From contig JBFWRK010000010.1 in assembly GCA_050248955.1 (NCBI GenBank), positions 1-64,000 on the forward strand: a stretch of DNA of 64,000 nucleotides. The letters are read 5' to 3'. The notes beneath the pieces are model-generated. The model was not told where the DNA came from and ran no database searches. It saw only the letters and a program-made list of their open reading frames with translations. Source of the stretch: JBFWRK01 sp050248955 (GTDB lineage: Bacteria; Actinomycetota; Acidimicrobiia; Acidimicrobiales; Ilumatobacteraceae). This document shows positions 7,350 to 15,211 of this stretch, piece after piece; within the stretch, counting starts at the first letter, position 1; each line of letters begins with the position of its first letter. The position numbers and the translations under genes are program-made.

Positions 7350-8624
7350 CTAGGAGCGGTTCGACGCCCCTTCACGCATCAGTTCGCCGTGGCGCGACAT
7401 CATCGCAGCCGCCCGCTGCTGGATGTCCGCCGAGGGCTGTGGGAGGACGACCGCGCCGTGCTCACGGCTGGGAAGCGCGACGGTCGCCGTGCCGGGGCAG
7501 GTCACGTCGCCGCGCTGGTTCGTACCGCGCATCTCGATGTCGACCACGCATCGGCCGTCGTCGATCCGCTTGTCGACGACCTCGCCGGTGATGATGTGGC
7601 TGTCACCGAAGTAGTTGAACTTGCGGATCTCGCTGTGCTGGCGGACCAGCCAGCCGTCGTCGCCGATCCAGTCGGTCAGGAAGTGCGACAGCCAGCAGTC
7701 ACGCATCACGCCGTAGTCGTAGGACATGGGGTTGCCGATCGCCTGTGCCCACGCCGAGTCCCAGTGGACCCGCTGGGCGACATCGGGGATCCCGTGCTCG
7801 TTCTTCACGTAGAACGGGGCGATGCGCTGACGGTTGTGGTAGCCGAGGCGGTTGGCGCTCGGCGCGTACGGCGTGAAGCCGTACCCGCCGGCGTGGAACA
7901 CGATGATGTCGGTCGTGGTGAGTGGTCCCTTGGCCATCGGCTGGACGATGTCGCCGACCTCCACGTCTTCCCACCAGCGGGGATCGGCACCTCTCGGCTT
8001 CTCCGCGGCGTAGATCGCATCGAGGCGAGCGATGTCGTCGTCGGAGTACGTTGCCGGCTCGATCTTGCTGTACTTGCCCTTCTCGCGAGCGGTCTTGCGC
8101 TCGGTGTGGATCGCGAGCGTGCGCGAGATCGCGACCACTTCGGCCCGCTGGTTCATCTTGACGCTGATGTACGTGACGAGGATCGAGCGAGTGGCGAACT
8201 CCGACTTCTTCTCCACGACCGACTCGATGCCGCCGAAGCTGAAGAGCTGGTCGTCGCGGTTGACCGGTCGGAACCACTCCCACATGCTCCCGGAGACGAA
8301 GACGTGGATCCCGCGGAAGGACGGGCGCTTGAGGGACGGGTCCGGTCGGTCGCCATGCAGCGGTCGGTTCAGCGCGATCCCGATCATCGGCGGCGCGACC
8401 TGACCGCCCCAGCGAGTGGTGGCGCCGTAGTCCTCCGAGACGAAGAGCGGGTTGTCGTCGCCGTAGCCCCGCGCGAAGTTCCTGATGCCGTCGTGCGTCG
8501 CCGACGAGAGGTGCTCGCGCGTCGCCGCCGCCGAGTACACGCCGATGAGCGCTCGGGCGCGCTCGATGTCGGACTCCTTGAACTGGAAGTCGGTCGCCTT
8601 CTCGAACTCGGTCGTGTCTGCCAT
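7350..8624 (-). CDS. MaoC-like / FAS1-type double hotdog dehydratase
   Basis: A 424-residue protein with two hotdog halves. The N-terminal half carries the hydratase-like motif YGDDNPLF (54-61), where the His of the classical GDxNPLH motif is replaced by Phe. The C-terminal half (about 220-380) has DVEVGDIVQPMAKGPLTTTD and FNYFGDSHIITGEVVDKR, typical MaoC elements. Such proteins hydrate or dehydrate acyl-CoA thioesters in fatty-acid, sterol or branched-acid degradation. It is a single-gene unit with a palindromic site (8679-8693) upstream that is shared with the nearby GntR and acyl-CoA dehydrogenase promoters, tying it to that module. The substrate cannot be read from sequence. Confidence 0.8.
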   Translation of the reverse strand: MADTTEFEKATDFQFKESDIERARALIGVYSAAATREHLSSATHDGIRNFARGYGDDNPLFVSEDYGATTRWGGQVAPPMIGIALNRPLHGDRPDPSLKRPSFRGIHVFVSGSMWEWFRPVNRDDQLFSFGGIESVVEKKSEFATRSILVTYISVKMNQRAEVVAISRTLAIHTERKTAREKGKYSKIEPATYSDDDIARLDAIYAAEKPRGADPRWWEDVEVGDIVQPMAKGPLTTTDIIVFHAGGYGFTPYAPSANRLGYHNRQRIAPFYVKNEHGIPDVAQRVHWDSAWAQAIGNPMSYDYGVMRDCWLSHFLTDWIGDDGWLVRQHSEIRKFNYFGDSHIITGEVVDKRIDDGRCVVDIEMRGTNQRGDVTCPGTATVALPSREHGAVVLPQPSADIQQRAAAMMSRHGELMREGASNRS

Positions 8625-8678
8625 CTCGTAGTTCTCCCCGTCCTCGCGACGGTCTCGTCGAAGTGTCGCGTCCTCGTT

Positions 8679-8693
8679 AAGAGTACACTCATT
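8679..8693. promoter_or_regulatory. Putative operator, GAGTA-type palindrome (site 1)
   Basis: AAGAGTACACTCATT lies about 55 bases upstream of the MaoC-like gene. The core GAGTACACTC is a near-perfect inverted repeat and matches sites at 9145-9160 and 13697-13712. Proposed binding site for the tandem GntR encoded at 9200; binding is inferred. Confidence 0.5.
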
Positions 8694-8725
8694 AGTCGGT
8701 CAGCTGACCAGACGACGGCCGTCGC

Positions 8726-9139
8726 TCAGCGCTCCAGCGCGAGCCCGGCACGTCGTGCCACCCTGTGGAGCGCCCGATCGTGGGGGTTGGCAGCGAGGTA
8801 GGGCGAGACGGCGATGACCTCGTGGTGCGTCGGTAGGTCCTCGGGCCGGTCGTCGACGAAGACGAGCCGCGACGAACCGTGTCCGAGGTGATCCACCTCG
8901 TAGCGTCCACCTTCGTCGCGCGTGTCCTTCCCGTGGAAGCCGTCGAACAGCTCCGCGACGCCGAGCTCGTCGGCGCGTCGGCGCGCGTACGGGCCGCCAC
9001 CCGCGCTCCACAGCAGCACGGTGCAACCCGATTCGTGGAGGTGCTCGACGAGCGGGATCGTCCCCGGGCGCAGCGACGTGCCCGTCAGCGAATCGACGAG
9101 GCACCCGTCGACGTCGAAGACCCACACCACCGTCCGCAT
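8726..9139 (-). CDS. HAD-superfamily phosphatase/hydrolase
   Basis: A compact 137-residue HAD protein. Motif I is VFDVDGCLVD (about 7-16), with both catalytic aspartates. Motif II is probably in VLLWSAGG (Ser/Thr). The acidic motif IV is VFVDDRPED (about 97-105). There is essentially no cap domain, so it resembles small nucleotide, phospho-sugar or RNA-end phosphatases, but the substrate is open. ATG at 9139 is used because the catalytic strand begins right after it. It is divergent from the tandem GntR gene with only about 60 bases between them; the GAGTATTCTC site in that gap could control both. Confidence 0.75.
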   Translation of the reverse strand: MRTVVWVFDVDGCLVDSLTGTSLRPGTIPLVEHLHESGCTVLLWSAGGGPYARRRADELGVAELFDGFHGKDTRDEGGRYEVDHLGHGSSRLVFVDDRPEDLPTHHEVIAVSPYLAANPHDRALHRVARRAGLALER

Positions 9140-9144
9140 CGGTC

Positions 9145-9160
9145 GAAGAGTATTCTCAAA
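9145..9160. promoter_or_regulatory. Putative operator, GAGTA-type palindrome (site 2)
   Basis: GAAGAGTATTCTCAAA lies between the divergent HAD and GntR genes. The core GAGTATTCTC resembles the sites before the MaoC-like and FadE34-like genes. The position suggests autoregulation by the GntR protein (inference). Confidence 0.5.
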
Positions 9161-9199
9161 TGCGGTCGACGACTCTCCCACTCGTGTTAGGCGGCTCCG

Positions 9200-10660
9200 G
9201 TGGACCACCCTGCGACAACCGAAGCCGCCGCGATCGGTGCTGCTGCCGGTTCGCACATCCTGCGGAGCTCGGGCGCGCGCACGGGCGGAGCGAAGCTGGC
9301 ATCTCAGGTCGTCGGTCGGATCGTCCAGGACATCACCGCGGCGGGCTGGCCCGTCGGTCAGGTGATCGGCTCCGAGCCCGAACTCCTCGGCCGCTATGGC
9401 GTGAGTCGCGCCGTTCTCCGCGAGGCCGTCCGCCTGCTCGAGCACCAGCAGGTGGCGCGGATGCGTCGAGGGCCCGGGGGCGGACTCGTGGTGACCGTGC
9501 CGACCATCGAGTCGGCGATCGACGCGGTGATGGTCCACCTCATCTACGTCCGCGCCACCGTGGGCGACGTCTACGAGGCGCGTCTCGCGGTCGAGGAGAG
9601 CGTCGCGGAGCTCGCTGCGGAGCGGCTCACCGAAGACGCGCTCGCGCAGCTGCGAGACCTCACCAAGCGCGAGTCGCGTGGCGAGGTGCGCGACCATCGT
9701 GAGCTGCACTCATTGCTGGCGGCGATCACGCAGAACCCCGGCCTCGAGTTCTTCGTCGACTTGCTCAGCCGGGTCACGCTGCTCTACGCACCCGAGTCGA
9801 GCACGATCACCTTGCCGGTGCTGACGAGCTCCGCCCGCGCCCACGCGAAGATCGTCGAGTCGGTCATCGCCGGCAGCGAGAGCGAGGCGCGGCACCGGAT
9901 GCATCGTCATCTCGAAGCCGAGGCCGAGTTCATGCAGCGCGAGTCGCCGTCCGAGCTCCGGCTGGGGGTGGTGTTCGGCGTACCGGCCGGTGCCACCAAG
10001 TTGGCCGAGAGCGTGGCCCGTCGGTTGTTCGCCGAGGTGATGCGCTCGGGCTGGAAGGTGGGTGAGCCGATCGGCTCGGAGACCGAGCTGATGGAGCGCT
10101 ACGACATCAGTCGGGCGGTGCTGCGCGAGGCGGTGCGAGTGCTCGAGCATCATCAGATCGCTCGGATGCGTCGGGGTCCCGGCGGTGGGCTGTTCGTCGA
10201 CGAGCCCGGCGCTGATGCCACGACGGCGGCGGTCGCGTTGCATCTCGACCGGCGCGGCATCCGACCGCGCCACCTCTTCGAGGTGCGCCGGATCGTCGAG
10301 ATGGCTGTGCTCAACCGTGTGGTCGAGCGACTCGATGGCCGAGCGACGCAATCGTTGCTCGATGTCTTGGAGGTCGAGCGCAGCACAGCCCGAGAGCAGT
10401 TCCCGGTCGTCGGTCACGACCTGCACGTGGTGCTCGCCGAGCTGTCCGGCAACCCGGTCCTGACGTTGCTCACCGACGTGCTGGTGCATCTGTCGCGCAG
10501 CCACGGTGCGATGCCCGACGACGCAAGCGGTCCGTTGCCGACCGAGGCTGTGATCGAGACGCACGGTGGCATCGTCGAGGCGATCATGGCCCGCGATCTC
10601 GACCTCGCGCGACACCGGATGCGCCGCCACCTCGACGCGCTGGTCCACTGGGTCCGTTGA
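9200..10660 (+). CDS. Tandem-duplicated FadR/GntR-FCD regulator in one chain
   Basis: A 486-residue protein made of two complete FadR-type regulators. The first winged helix spans about 32-100 (GSEPELLGRYGVSRAVLREA) with an FCD-like helical effector domain to about 240. The second winged helix starts near 265 (GSETELMERYDISRAVLREA) and is followed by a second FCD domain. The recognition helix and wing (RAVLREAVR, ARMRRGPGGGL) are almost identical in both halves, so one chain could act as a pseudo-dimer. Neighbours are acyl-CoA enzymes, so an acyl-CoA effector is plausible. The GTG start at 9200 is uncertain because no strong ribosome site precedes it. Confidence 0.85.
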   Translation: MDHPATTEAAAIGAAAGSHILRSSGARTGGAKLASQVVGRIVQDITAAGWPVGQVIGSEPELLGRYGVSRAVLREAVRLLEHQQVARMRRGPGGGLVVTVPTIESAIDAVMVHLIYVRATVGDVYEARLAVEESVAELAAERLTEDALAQLRDLTKRESRGEVRDHRELHSLLAAITQNPGLEFFVDLLSRVTLLYAPESSTITLPVLTSSARAHAKIVESVIAGSESEARHRMHRHLEAEAEFMQRESPSELRLGVVFGVPAGATKLAESVARRLFAEVMRSGWKVGEPIGSETELMERYDISRAVLREAVRVLEHHQIARMRRGPGGGLFVDEPGADATTAAVALHLDRRGIRPRHLFEVRRIVEMAVLNRVVERLDGRATQSLLDVLEVERSTAREQFPVVGHDLHVVLAELSGNPVLTLLTDVLVHLSRSHGAMPDDASGPLPTEAVIETHGGIVEAIMARDLDLARHRMRRHLDALVHWVR

Positions 10661-10674
10661 CGTCGCCCGCGCCG

Positions 10675-11511
10675 TCAGCCAGCCTCCTGGGACGTCATCG
10701 TTGAGCGAGCCCTGGCGCGGCGCGCGCCCTCGACCTGGTTGTTGGTCTCGTTGGCGAACAGGAAGCGGCGACGCTCGGGTTCGTCCTCGGCTTGGTTGAG
10801 GTTCTCCTTCATGAGCCCGAGCACAGCGCCCGAGATCCGGATGATGCGCCGAGCGATCGCCATCGTGTGCTCGCGCAGCTCTGCTGCCGGCACCACGCCG
10901 TGCACCATCCCGCGGGCGTGGGCGTCTGCAGCGGTGAGCTTGTCGTTGAGCAGGTACAGCTCCCGAGCGCCGGCTGTCCCGAGGATCCGGGTCCAGAAGA
11001 ACGTGCCGCCGTAGTCCCCTGACAGCCCATTGGGGGCGAAGCCGGCCGAGAGCACGGCGTCGTCGGAGGCGTAGCGAAGGTCGCAGGCTCCGGCCAGGCT
11101 GAACCCGGCCCCCACGGCAGGCCCGCCGATCATCGCGATCGAGGGCTTGGGCATGACGTGCAGCAGCATCGCCGCGTGCCCGTCGTGGCGGCTCAGGTCA
11201 CCTTCCAGCGCCTTGGGCGGCACCCCCAGTTCCATCCCGGGACCGGACGCATCCTTGATGTCTCCTCCGGAGCAGAACCCGCCGTGCTTGCCTTCGGCGG
11301 CTGCGCCGGTGAGGATCACGACCTTCACGTCGGGGTCGGCCGCCATCTGCTTCACGGCTGCGTCGAGACCGCTGGCCAGCGGGCCGTTCACGGCGTTGCG
11401 CCGTTCCGGTCGGTTCATGGTGATGATGCCGATCCGGTCGACGACCTCGGTGCGGACGACGGGGAGCGGGGCGGCTGGTGCGTCGGACACGGGTGGCCTC
11501 GTTTCGCTCAT
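10675..11511 (-). CDS. Enoyl-CoA hydratase/isomerase family protein
   Basis: A 278-residue crotonase-fold enzyme. The start is PRO-rich, then VVDRIGIITMNRPERRNAVN opens the fold. Oxyanion-hole segments are GGFCSGGDIKDA (about 82-93) and GPAVGAGFSLAGACD. The catalytic region around NGLSGDYGG differs from the standard EE pair, so a hydratase or an isomerase is possible. It is encoded 31 bases downstream of the FadE34-like dehydrogenase in the same direction, as expected for consecutive beta-oxidation steps (2-enoyl-CoA formed, then hydrated). The operon is probably driven from the palindrome-bearing promoter at about 13.7 kb. Confidence 0.85.
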   Translation of the reverse strand: MSETRPPVSDAPAAPLPVVRTEVVDRIGIITMNRPERRNAVNGPLASGLDAAVKQMAADPDVKVVILTGAAAEGKHGGFCSGGDIKDASGPGMELGVPPKALEGDLSRHDGHAAMLLHVMPKPSIAMIGGPAVGAGFSLAGACDLRYASDDAVLSAGFAPNGLSGDYGGTFFWTRILGTAGARELYLLNDKLTAADAHARGMVHGVVPAAELREHTMAIARRIIRISGAVLGLMKENLNQAEDEPERRRFLFANETNNQVEGARRARARSTMTSQEAG

Positions 11512-11542
11512 GCGATCGGTTGCGGGTCTGTGCGGTCGTTGG

Positions 11543-13693
11543 TCACTTGATCAGCGGATCGCGGGGGAGCCCGAGGATCCGCTCACCGATCTGGTTGCGC
11601 TTGATCTCGCTCGTGCCGCCGGCGATGGACATCGCCCGGTGCATGAGCACGAGGAGGTTGCTCATCGCTCCGGCGCCGTCCATGAAGGCGGCATCGGGCC
11701 CGCTCAACTCGGTGAAGATCGCTGCAGCCTCGTGGCCGTTCTCGGAGAGGATGAGCTTGGCCATCGCGCCCTCGGGGCCGGGTCCACCGCCGGCAACGGC
11801 GCGGTTGGCGCTGCGCAGGTTCAGCAGGGCGATGGCCTGCTCGTTGGCCGTGTAGCGGCCGATCCGGGCGGCGCCGCCGGCGAGACGCTCAGGGTGGGCG
11901 TCGAAGGGCGCGATCATCGCCGAACCGGGGATCGACATGCCCCCCTGGCCGCCGCCGATGCTGACGCTCTCGTTGCCGAGCGTCGCCCGAGCCACGGTCC
12001 AGCCGCCGTCGATCGGTCCGACGACGTCGTCGTCGGGCACGAACACGTCGTCGAAGAAGACCTCGTTGAACTCGGCGCCGCCGTTCGTCATCTTGAGCGG
12101 TCGCACCTCGACACCCCGCGCGTGCATGTCGATGACCATCGTCGTGATGCCCTGGTGCTTCGGGACGTCGGGGTTCGTGCGCACGGTGGCGAGCCCGAGC
12201 CCGGACACGTGGGCGCCACTCGTCCACACCTTCTGACCGTTGACCAGCCAGCCGCCCTCCACGCGAGTGGCCTTCGCCTTCACGCCGGCGGCGTCCGAGC
12301 CGGCATCGGGCTCGCTGAAGAGCTGGCACCAGATGATGTCCTGGTCGAGGGCGGGTCGGACCCAACGGGCTACCTGGTCGTCGGTGGCGTGCTGGATGAG
12401 CGTGAGGATGACCCAGCCGGTGATCCCGTAGCTCGGGCGCTTGACGCCGGTCCTCGCGAACTCCTGCTCGATGACGAGTTGCTCGATCGCGCCCGCCGCT
12501 CGGCCGAACGGCTTGGGCCAATGGGGCATGATGTAACCGGATTCGATGAGCTCGGTGCGCTGCTCGTCGGCGGAGAGATCCTTGATCCGCTCGACGAACG
12601 TCAGCACCTCGTCGCGGATCGGCTCGGCCTCGGGGGGCAGCTCCACGGAGGTGGCTCGGGACACGCCCTCGCGGGTGAGATCGGTGAGGTCCGTGGCAGC
12701 TCGGTCGGGCGTCAGGTAGCCGAGCAGGGTGGTGGCGCGGCGCAGGTAGAGGTGGGCATCGTGCTCCCAGGTGATCGCGATCCCACCGTGGACCTGGGTG
12801 TTGAGGTTGGCGCACAAGTCTGCCGCCGGAGCGGCCAGCGTCGCCGCGAGTGCGGCGGCATAGCTCAGCTGATCGCCACCGGTCTGCGCCGCGCGGGCGG
12901 CGTCCCACACGGCGCTGGTGGCCAGCTCGGTGGCCACGACCATGTTCGCGCAGTGGTGCTTCACGGCCTGGAACATGGCGATCGGCCGCCCGAACTGGAT
13001 GCGGTCCTTGGCGTACGCCGCCGCCATCTCGGTGCACTCCCGGGCGATGCCGACTGCCTCGGCCGAGAGGATCACCAGCGCGATGTCGATGAGCACCCGC
13101 CGGGCGCCGGGCAGCACCAGGGCAGGTGCGTTGTCGAGGGTGACGCGAGCCGTGCGACGGGTCGGGTCCAGGTTCGCCGGCGTCGTCACGGTGACTCCTT
13201 CGCCCACCGCCACGATCGCGACGTCGTCACCGGCGGCCACCAGCAGCACGTCCGCCAGGCCGCCGCCCAACGTGTTCCCGGCCTCGCCCGACGCCTTCCC
13301 GTCGATCACCGTGACCGATCCGCCCAGCGCGACCGCACCGAGGACCGACCCGTCGGCCAGGCCAGGCAGGTACGCGGCCGCAGCGTCACCGCCGACTGCG
13401 GCGAGCACGGCGCTGGCGATCACCGTCGGCACGAAGGGCCCCGGGGCCACGGTCCTGCCGAGCTGCTCCACCACGACGACCAGCTCCTCGAGGCGGTAGC
13501 CCGAGCCGCCCTGCTCCTCCGGGACGTGGAGACCCAGCCACCCCAGGCCGACGAGCTCCGGCCACCACGAAGGCAGCGCTTCGTCGGGTGTCTCGAGCAG
13601 CGCCCGGGCGGCGCCACGCGCGTCGCGCTTGGCCAGGAACTCCGCGGCCGTCTCGGCCAGGGCGCGGTGGTCTTCGGTGATCGCGATCGACAT
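11543..13693 (-). CDS. Fused two-domain acyl-CoA dehydrogenase (FadE34-like)
   Basis: A 716-residue protein of two acyl-CoA dehydrogenase units. Residues 1-~360 have MSIAITEDHRALAETAAEFL, then LGLHVPEEQGGSG and KDRIQFGRPIAMFQAVKHHC. The second unit has IWCQLFSEPDAGSD, WLVNGQKVWTSGAH, and the terminal GGTSEIKRNQIGERILGLPR signature. This architecture and length match FadE34 of mycobacteria, which dehydrogenates a steroid side-chain acyl-CoA; the actual substrate here is unknown. The ATG at 13693 has a palindromic operator beginning four bases upstream, so leader and operator overlap. An enoyl-CoA hydratase follows. Electrons would go to ETF, encoded elsewhere in this window. Confidence 0.85.
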   Translation of the reverse strand: MSIAITEDHRALAETAAEFLAKRDARGAARALLETPDEALPSWWPELVGLGWLGLHVPEEQGGSGYRLEELVVVVEQLGRTVAPGPFVPTVIASAVLAAVGGDAAAAYLPGLADGSVLGAVALGGSVTVIDGKASGEAGNTLGGGLADVLLVAAGDDVAIVAVGEGVTVTTPANLDPTRRTARVTLDNAPALVLPGARRVLIDIALVILSAEAVGIARECTEMAAAYAKDRIQFGRPIAMFQAVKHHCANMVVATELATSAVWDAARAAQTGGDQLSYAAALAATLAAPAADLCANLNTQVHGGIAITWEHDAHLYLRRATTLLGYLTPDRAATDLTDLTREGVSRATSVELPPEAEPIRDEVLTFVERIKDLSADEQRTELIESGYIMPHWPKPFGRAAGAIEQLVIEQEFARTGVKRPSYGITGWVILTLIQHATDDQVARWVRPALDQDIIWCQLFSEPDAGSDAAGVKAKATRVEGGWLVNGQKVWTSGAHVSGLGLATVRTNPDVPKHQGITTMVIDMHARGVEVRPLKMTNGGAEFNEVFFDDVFVPDDDVVGPIDGGWTVARATLGNESVSIGGGQGGMSIPGSAMIAPFDAHPERLAGGAARIGRYTANEQAIALLNLRSANRAVAGGGPGPEGAMAKLILSENGHEAAAIFTELSGPDAAFMDGAGAMSNLLVLMHRAMSIAGGTSEIKRNQIGERILGLPRDPLIK

Positions 13694-13696
13694 GCC

Positions 13697-13712
13697 AAAG
13701 AGAGTACTCTTT
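13697..13712. promoter_or_regulatory. Putative operator, GAGTA-type palindrome (site 3)
   Basis: AAAGAGAGTACTCTTT contains the perfect palindrome AGAGTACTCT (13701-13710) directly before the FadE34-like start codon. Its core matches sites 1 and 2. It probably represses by blocking the promoter or the ribosome region (inference). Confidence 0.55.
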
Positions 13713-13903
13713 ACCGCTGTCGCCGTGCCTCTCGCCGAGGACGGTGTGCTCGGGCTGGCGCCGCTCGATCCCGGCGCCGCTGCGCCGTCCGAGCTCGACG
13801 ACGACGGTCCCCCCGAGCCGATCGCCGGCGACATGACGGTCGTGACGATCACGTTGCCGGTCCTTGCGTCTACGCTCGCTCCGACGACGTCGGAGGGCGT
13901 GCG

Positions 13904-14434
13904 ATGGCGGGACACGTTCACAGAGTCGGCTTGATCGGAGCGGTCGTGATCTGCGCCGCGGCCTGCGGCTCGTCCGACCCGCCGGCGGAGGGAGCGACGG
14001 TGAGCACCGCCGCGGTCTGGACGACGCGCGCCTCGACGACGACGTCGATGCCGGTCGACGACACGCCCGTGCAGGACTGCGTCGACTACGTCCAGTTCGG
14101 TGCCTACACGGGCAACCAGCTGCTGCTGACCATGTGGAACGAGGCCGGTCGCAGCACCGAGACGCTCCGGACGAACTGCGAGATCCTCGCTCGCGACGAC
14201 CCGGCCACCTTCGAGGGGATGTCGGCGCAGTGGCGGGACATCCAGAGCTGGATCGCCGTTGCGGAGGGCGCCCCTTCGACGACGCCCTCAGTAACGTCAG
14301 CAACGACGGCGACGCCAGCAACGACGGAAACGACGACGACAACGGCGACGCCCGCAACGACGGCGACTCCGGAAACGACGACGGCGCCGGAAACGACGAC
14401 GACTCCGGAAACGACGACGACGACAGCGACGTAG
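13904..14434 (+). CDS. Secreted lipoprotein with Thr-rich repeat tail
   Basis: A 176-residue protein starting at ATG 13904. The signal peptide HRVGLIGAVVICAAAC ends in a lipobox (AAAC, cysteine 21), so it should be lipid-anchored outside the membrane. Residues 50-125 form a small soluble domain with cysteines in VQDCVDYV and LRTNCEIL, which may form a disulfide. The last 50 residues are Thr/Pro/Ala repeats (SATTATPATTET...) built from an 18-base tandem repeat around a CCGGAAACGACGACG core. This likely forms a flexible, possibly glycosylated stalk. No enzyme motif was recognised. The following PPOX gene is 10 bases away. Confidence 0.75.
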   Translation: MAGHVHRVGLIGAVVICAAACGSSDPPAEGATVSTAAVWTTRASTTTSMPVDDTPVQDCVDYVQFGAYTGNQLLLTMWNEAGRSTETLRTNCEILARDDPATFEGMSAQWRDIQSWIAVAEGAPSTTPSVTSATTATPATTETTTTTATPATTATPETTTAPETTTTPETTTTTAT

Positions 14435-14444
14435 CGTTGCCGGC

Positions 14445-14885
14445 ATGGCCGCCGAGATGACCGAGGAGGAGATCCGTCGCTTCTTGTCGCAGGGGACGCG
14501 GACCGGCAAGCTCGCGTGGACGGCGGCGAGCGGGCAACCGCATGTCGTCCCCGTCTGGTTCGTGGTCGACGACACGGCCTCGGAACTGGAGGTCGTGTTC
14601 AACACGGGCGCCGAGAGCGCCAAGGGCCGCGCCCTCCGGCGAGACCCGCGGGTCTCGCTCCTCGTCGACGACGAGGAGCCGCCGTTCTCGTTCGTCAAGC
14701 TCACCGGGTCGGTGTCGATCAGCGAGGACCTCGGCGAGGTGCGCCGCTGGGCGACCCGGATCGGCGGGCGCTACATGGGTGCCGACCGCGCCGACGAGTT
14801 CGGCGAGCGCAACGGTGTGCCCGGCGAGCTGCTCGTCCGCCTCCGCCCGGCGAAGGTGATCGCGTTTCGCGGGATCGCCGACTGA
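14445..14885 (+). CDS. PPOX-class F420/FMN-dependent oxidoreductase
   Basis: A 146-residue split-barrel flavoprotein. The pattern RRFLSQGTRTGKLAWT, then PHVVPVWFVVDD, VVFNTGAESAKGRALRRDPR and VSLLVDDEEPPFSFV is typical of the pyridoxamine-phosphate-oxidase-like family, in which actinobacterial members often bind F420. The substrate is unknown. ATG at 14445 is used; an internal ATG at 14457 would remove four residues. It follows the lipoprotein gene by 10 bases and may share its transcript. Confidence 0.8.
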   Translation: MAAEMTEEEIRRFLSQGTRTGKLAWTAASGQPHVVPVWFVVDDTASELEVVFNTGAESAKGRALRRDPRVSLLVDDEEPPFSFVKLTGSVSISEDLGEVRRWATRIGGRYMGADRADEFGERNGVPGELLVRLRPAKVIAFRGIAD

Positions 14886-14890
14886 TCGCG

Positions 14891-15067
14891 TCAGGGCGGT
14901 GGCGTGTCGACGAGACCGCCGAACTGGAGGCATGTCCCACAGCCGAGACAGTCCCCGCCGCCCTCGACCGTCCCGTCGACGCGAATCGCCCGCGGGCACG
15001 GTCCCCCTGTCGGCGTGGCGTAGCAATGCTCGCCCGTGGTGTTCACGCGCCGGTCAGCATCGACCAT
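14891..15067 (-). CDS. Possible small Cys-rich protein
   Basis: The stretch 14886-15211 between two convergent genes has no obvious gene apart from this candidate. From ATG 15067 it would give 58 residues with four spaced cysteines: GEHCYATPTGGPCPR, then GDCLGCGTCLQFGG. The CxxCxxC run suggests a metal or iron-sulfur site. A longer version could start at 15181 but has an Arg/Pro-rich front. It is short and unsupported by family recognition, so it may be chance. The rest of this interval shows nothing recognisable. Confidence 0.35.
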   Translation of the reverse strand: MVDADRRVNTTGEHCYATPTGGPCPRAIRVDGTVEGGGDCLGCGTCLQFGGLVDTPPP

Positions 15068-15211
15068 GACGTAACGGTCGCACGTTCGGACGTCGTGCGA
15101 TGGGGTCGAAGGTCCCGATCTGGGGGCTCGGACCGGGCTCGGGAAAGGCTCTGAACGACCGGCACCACCCCGAGGCGGCACCCGTCGTCGGCGCGTGCAC
15201 GCGCGGGACAG

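Noticed and set aside
14330..14434. Thr-rich repeat as a frameshift or non-coding artefact
   Set aside because: It stays in the lipoprotein frame to a stop, and Thr/Pro stalks are common in secreted actinobacterial proteins.
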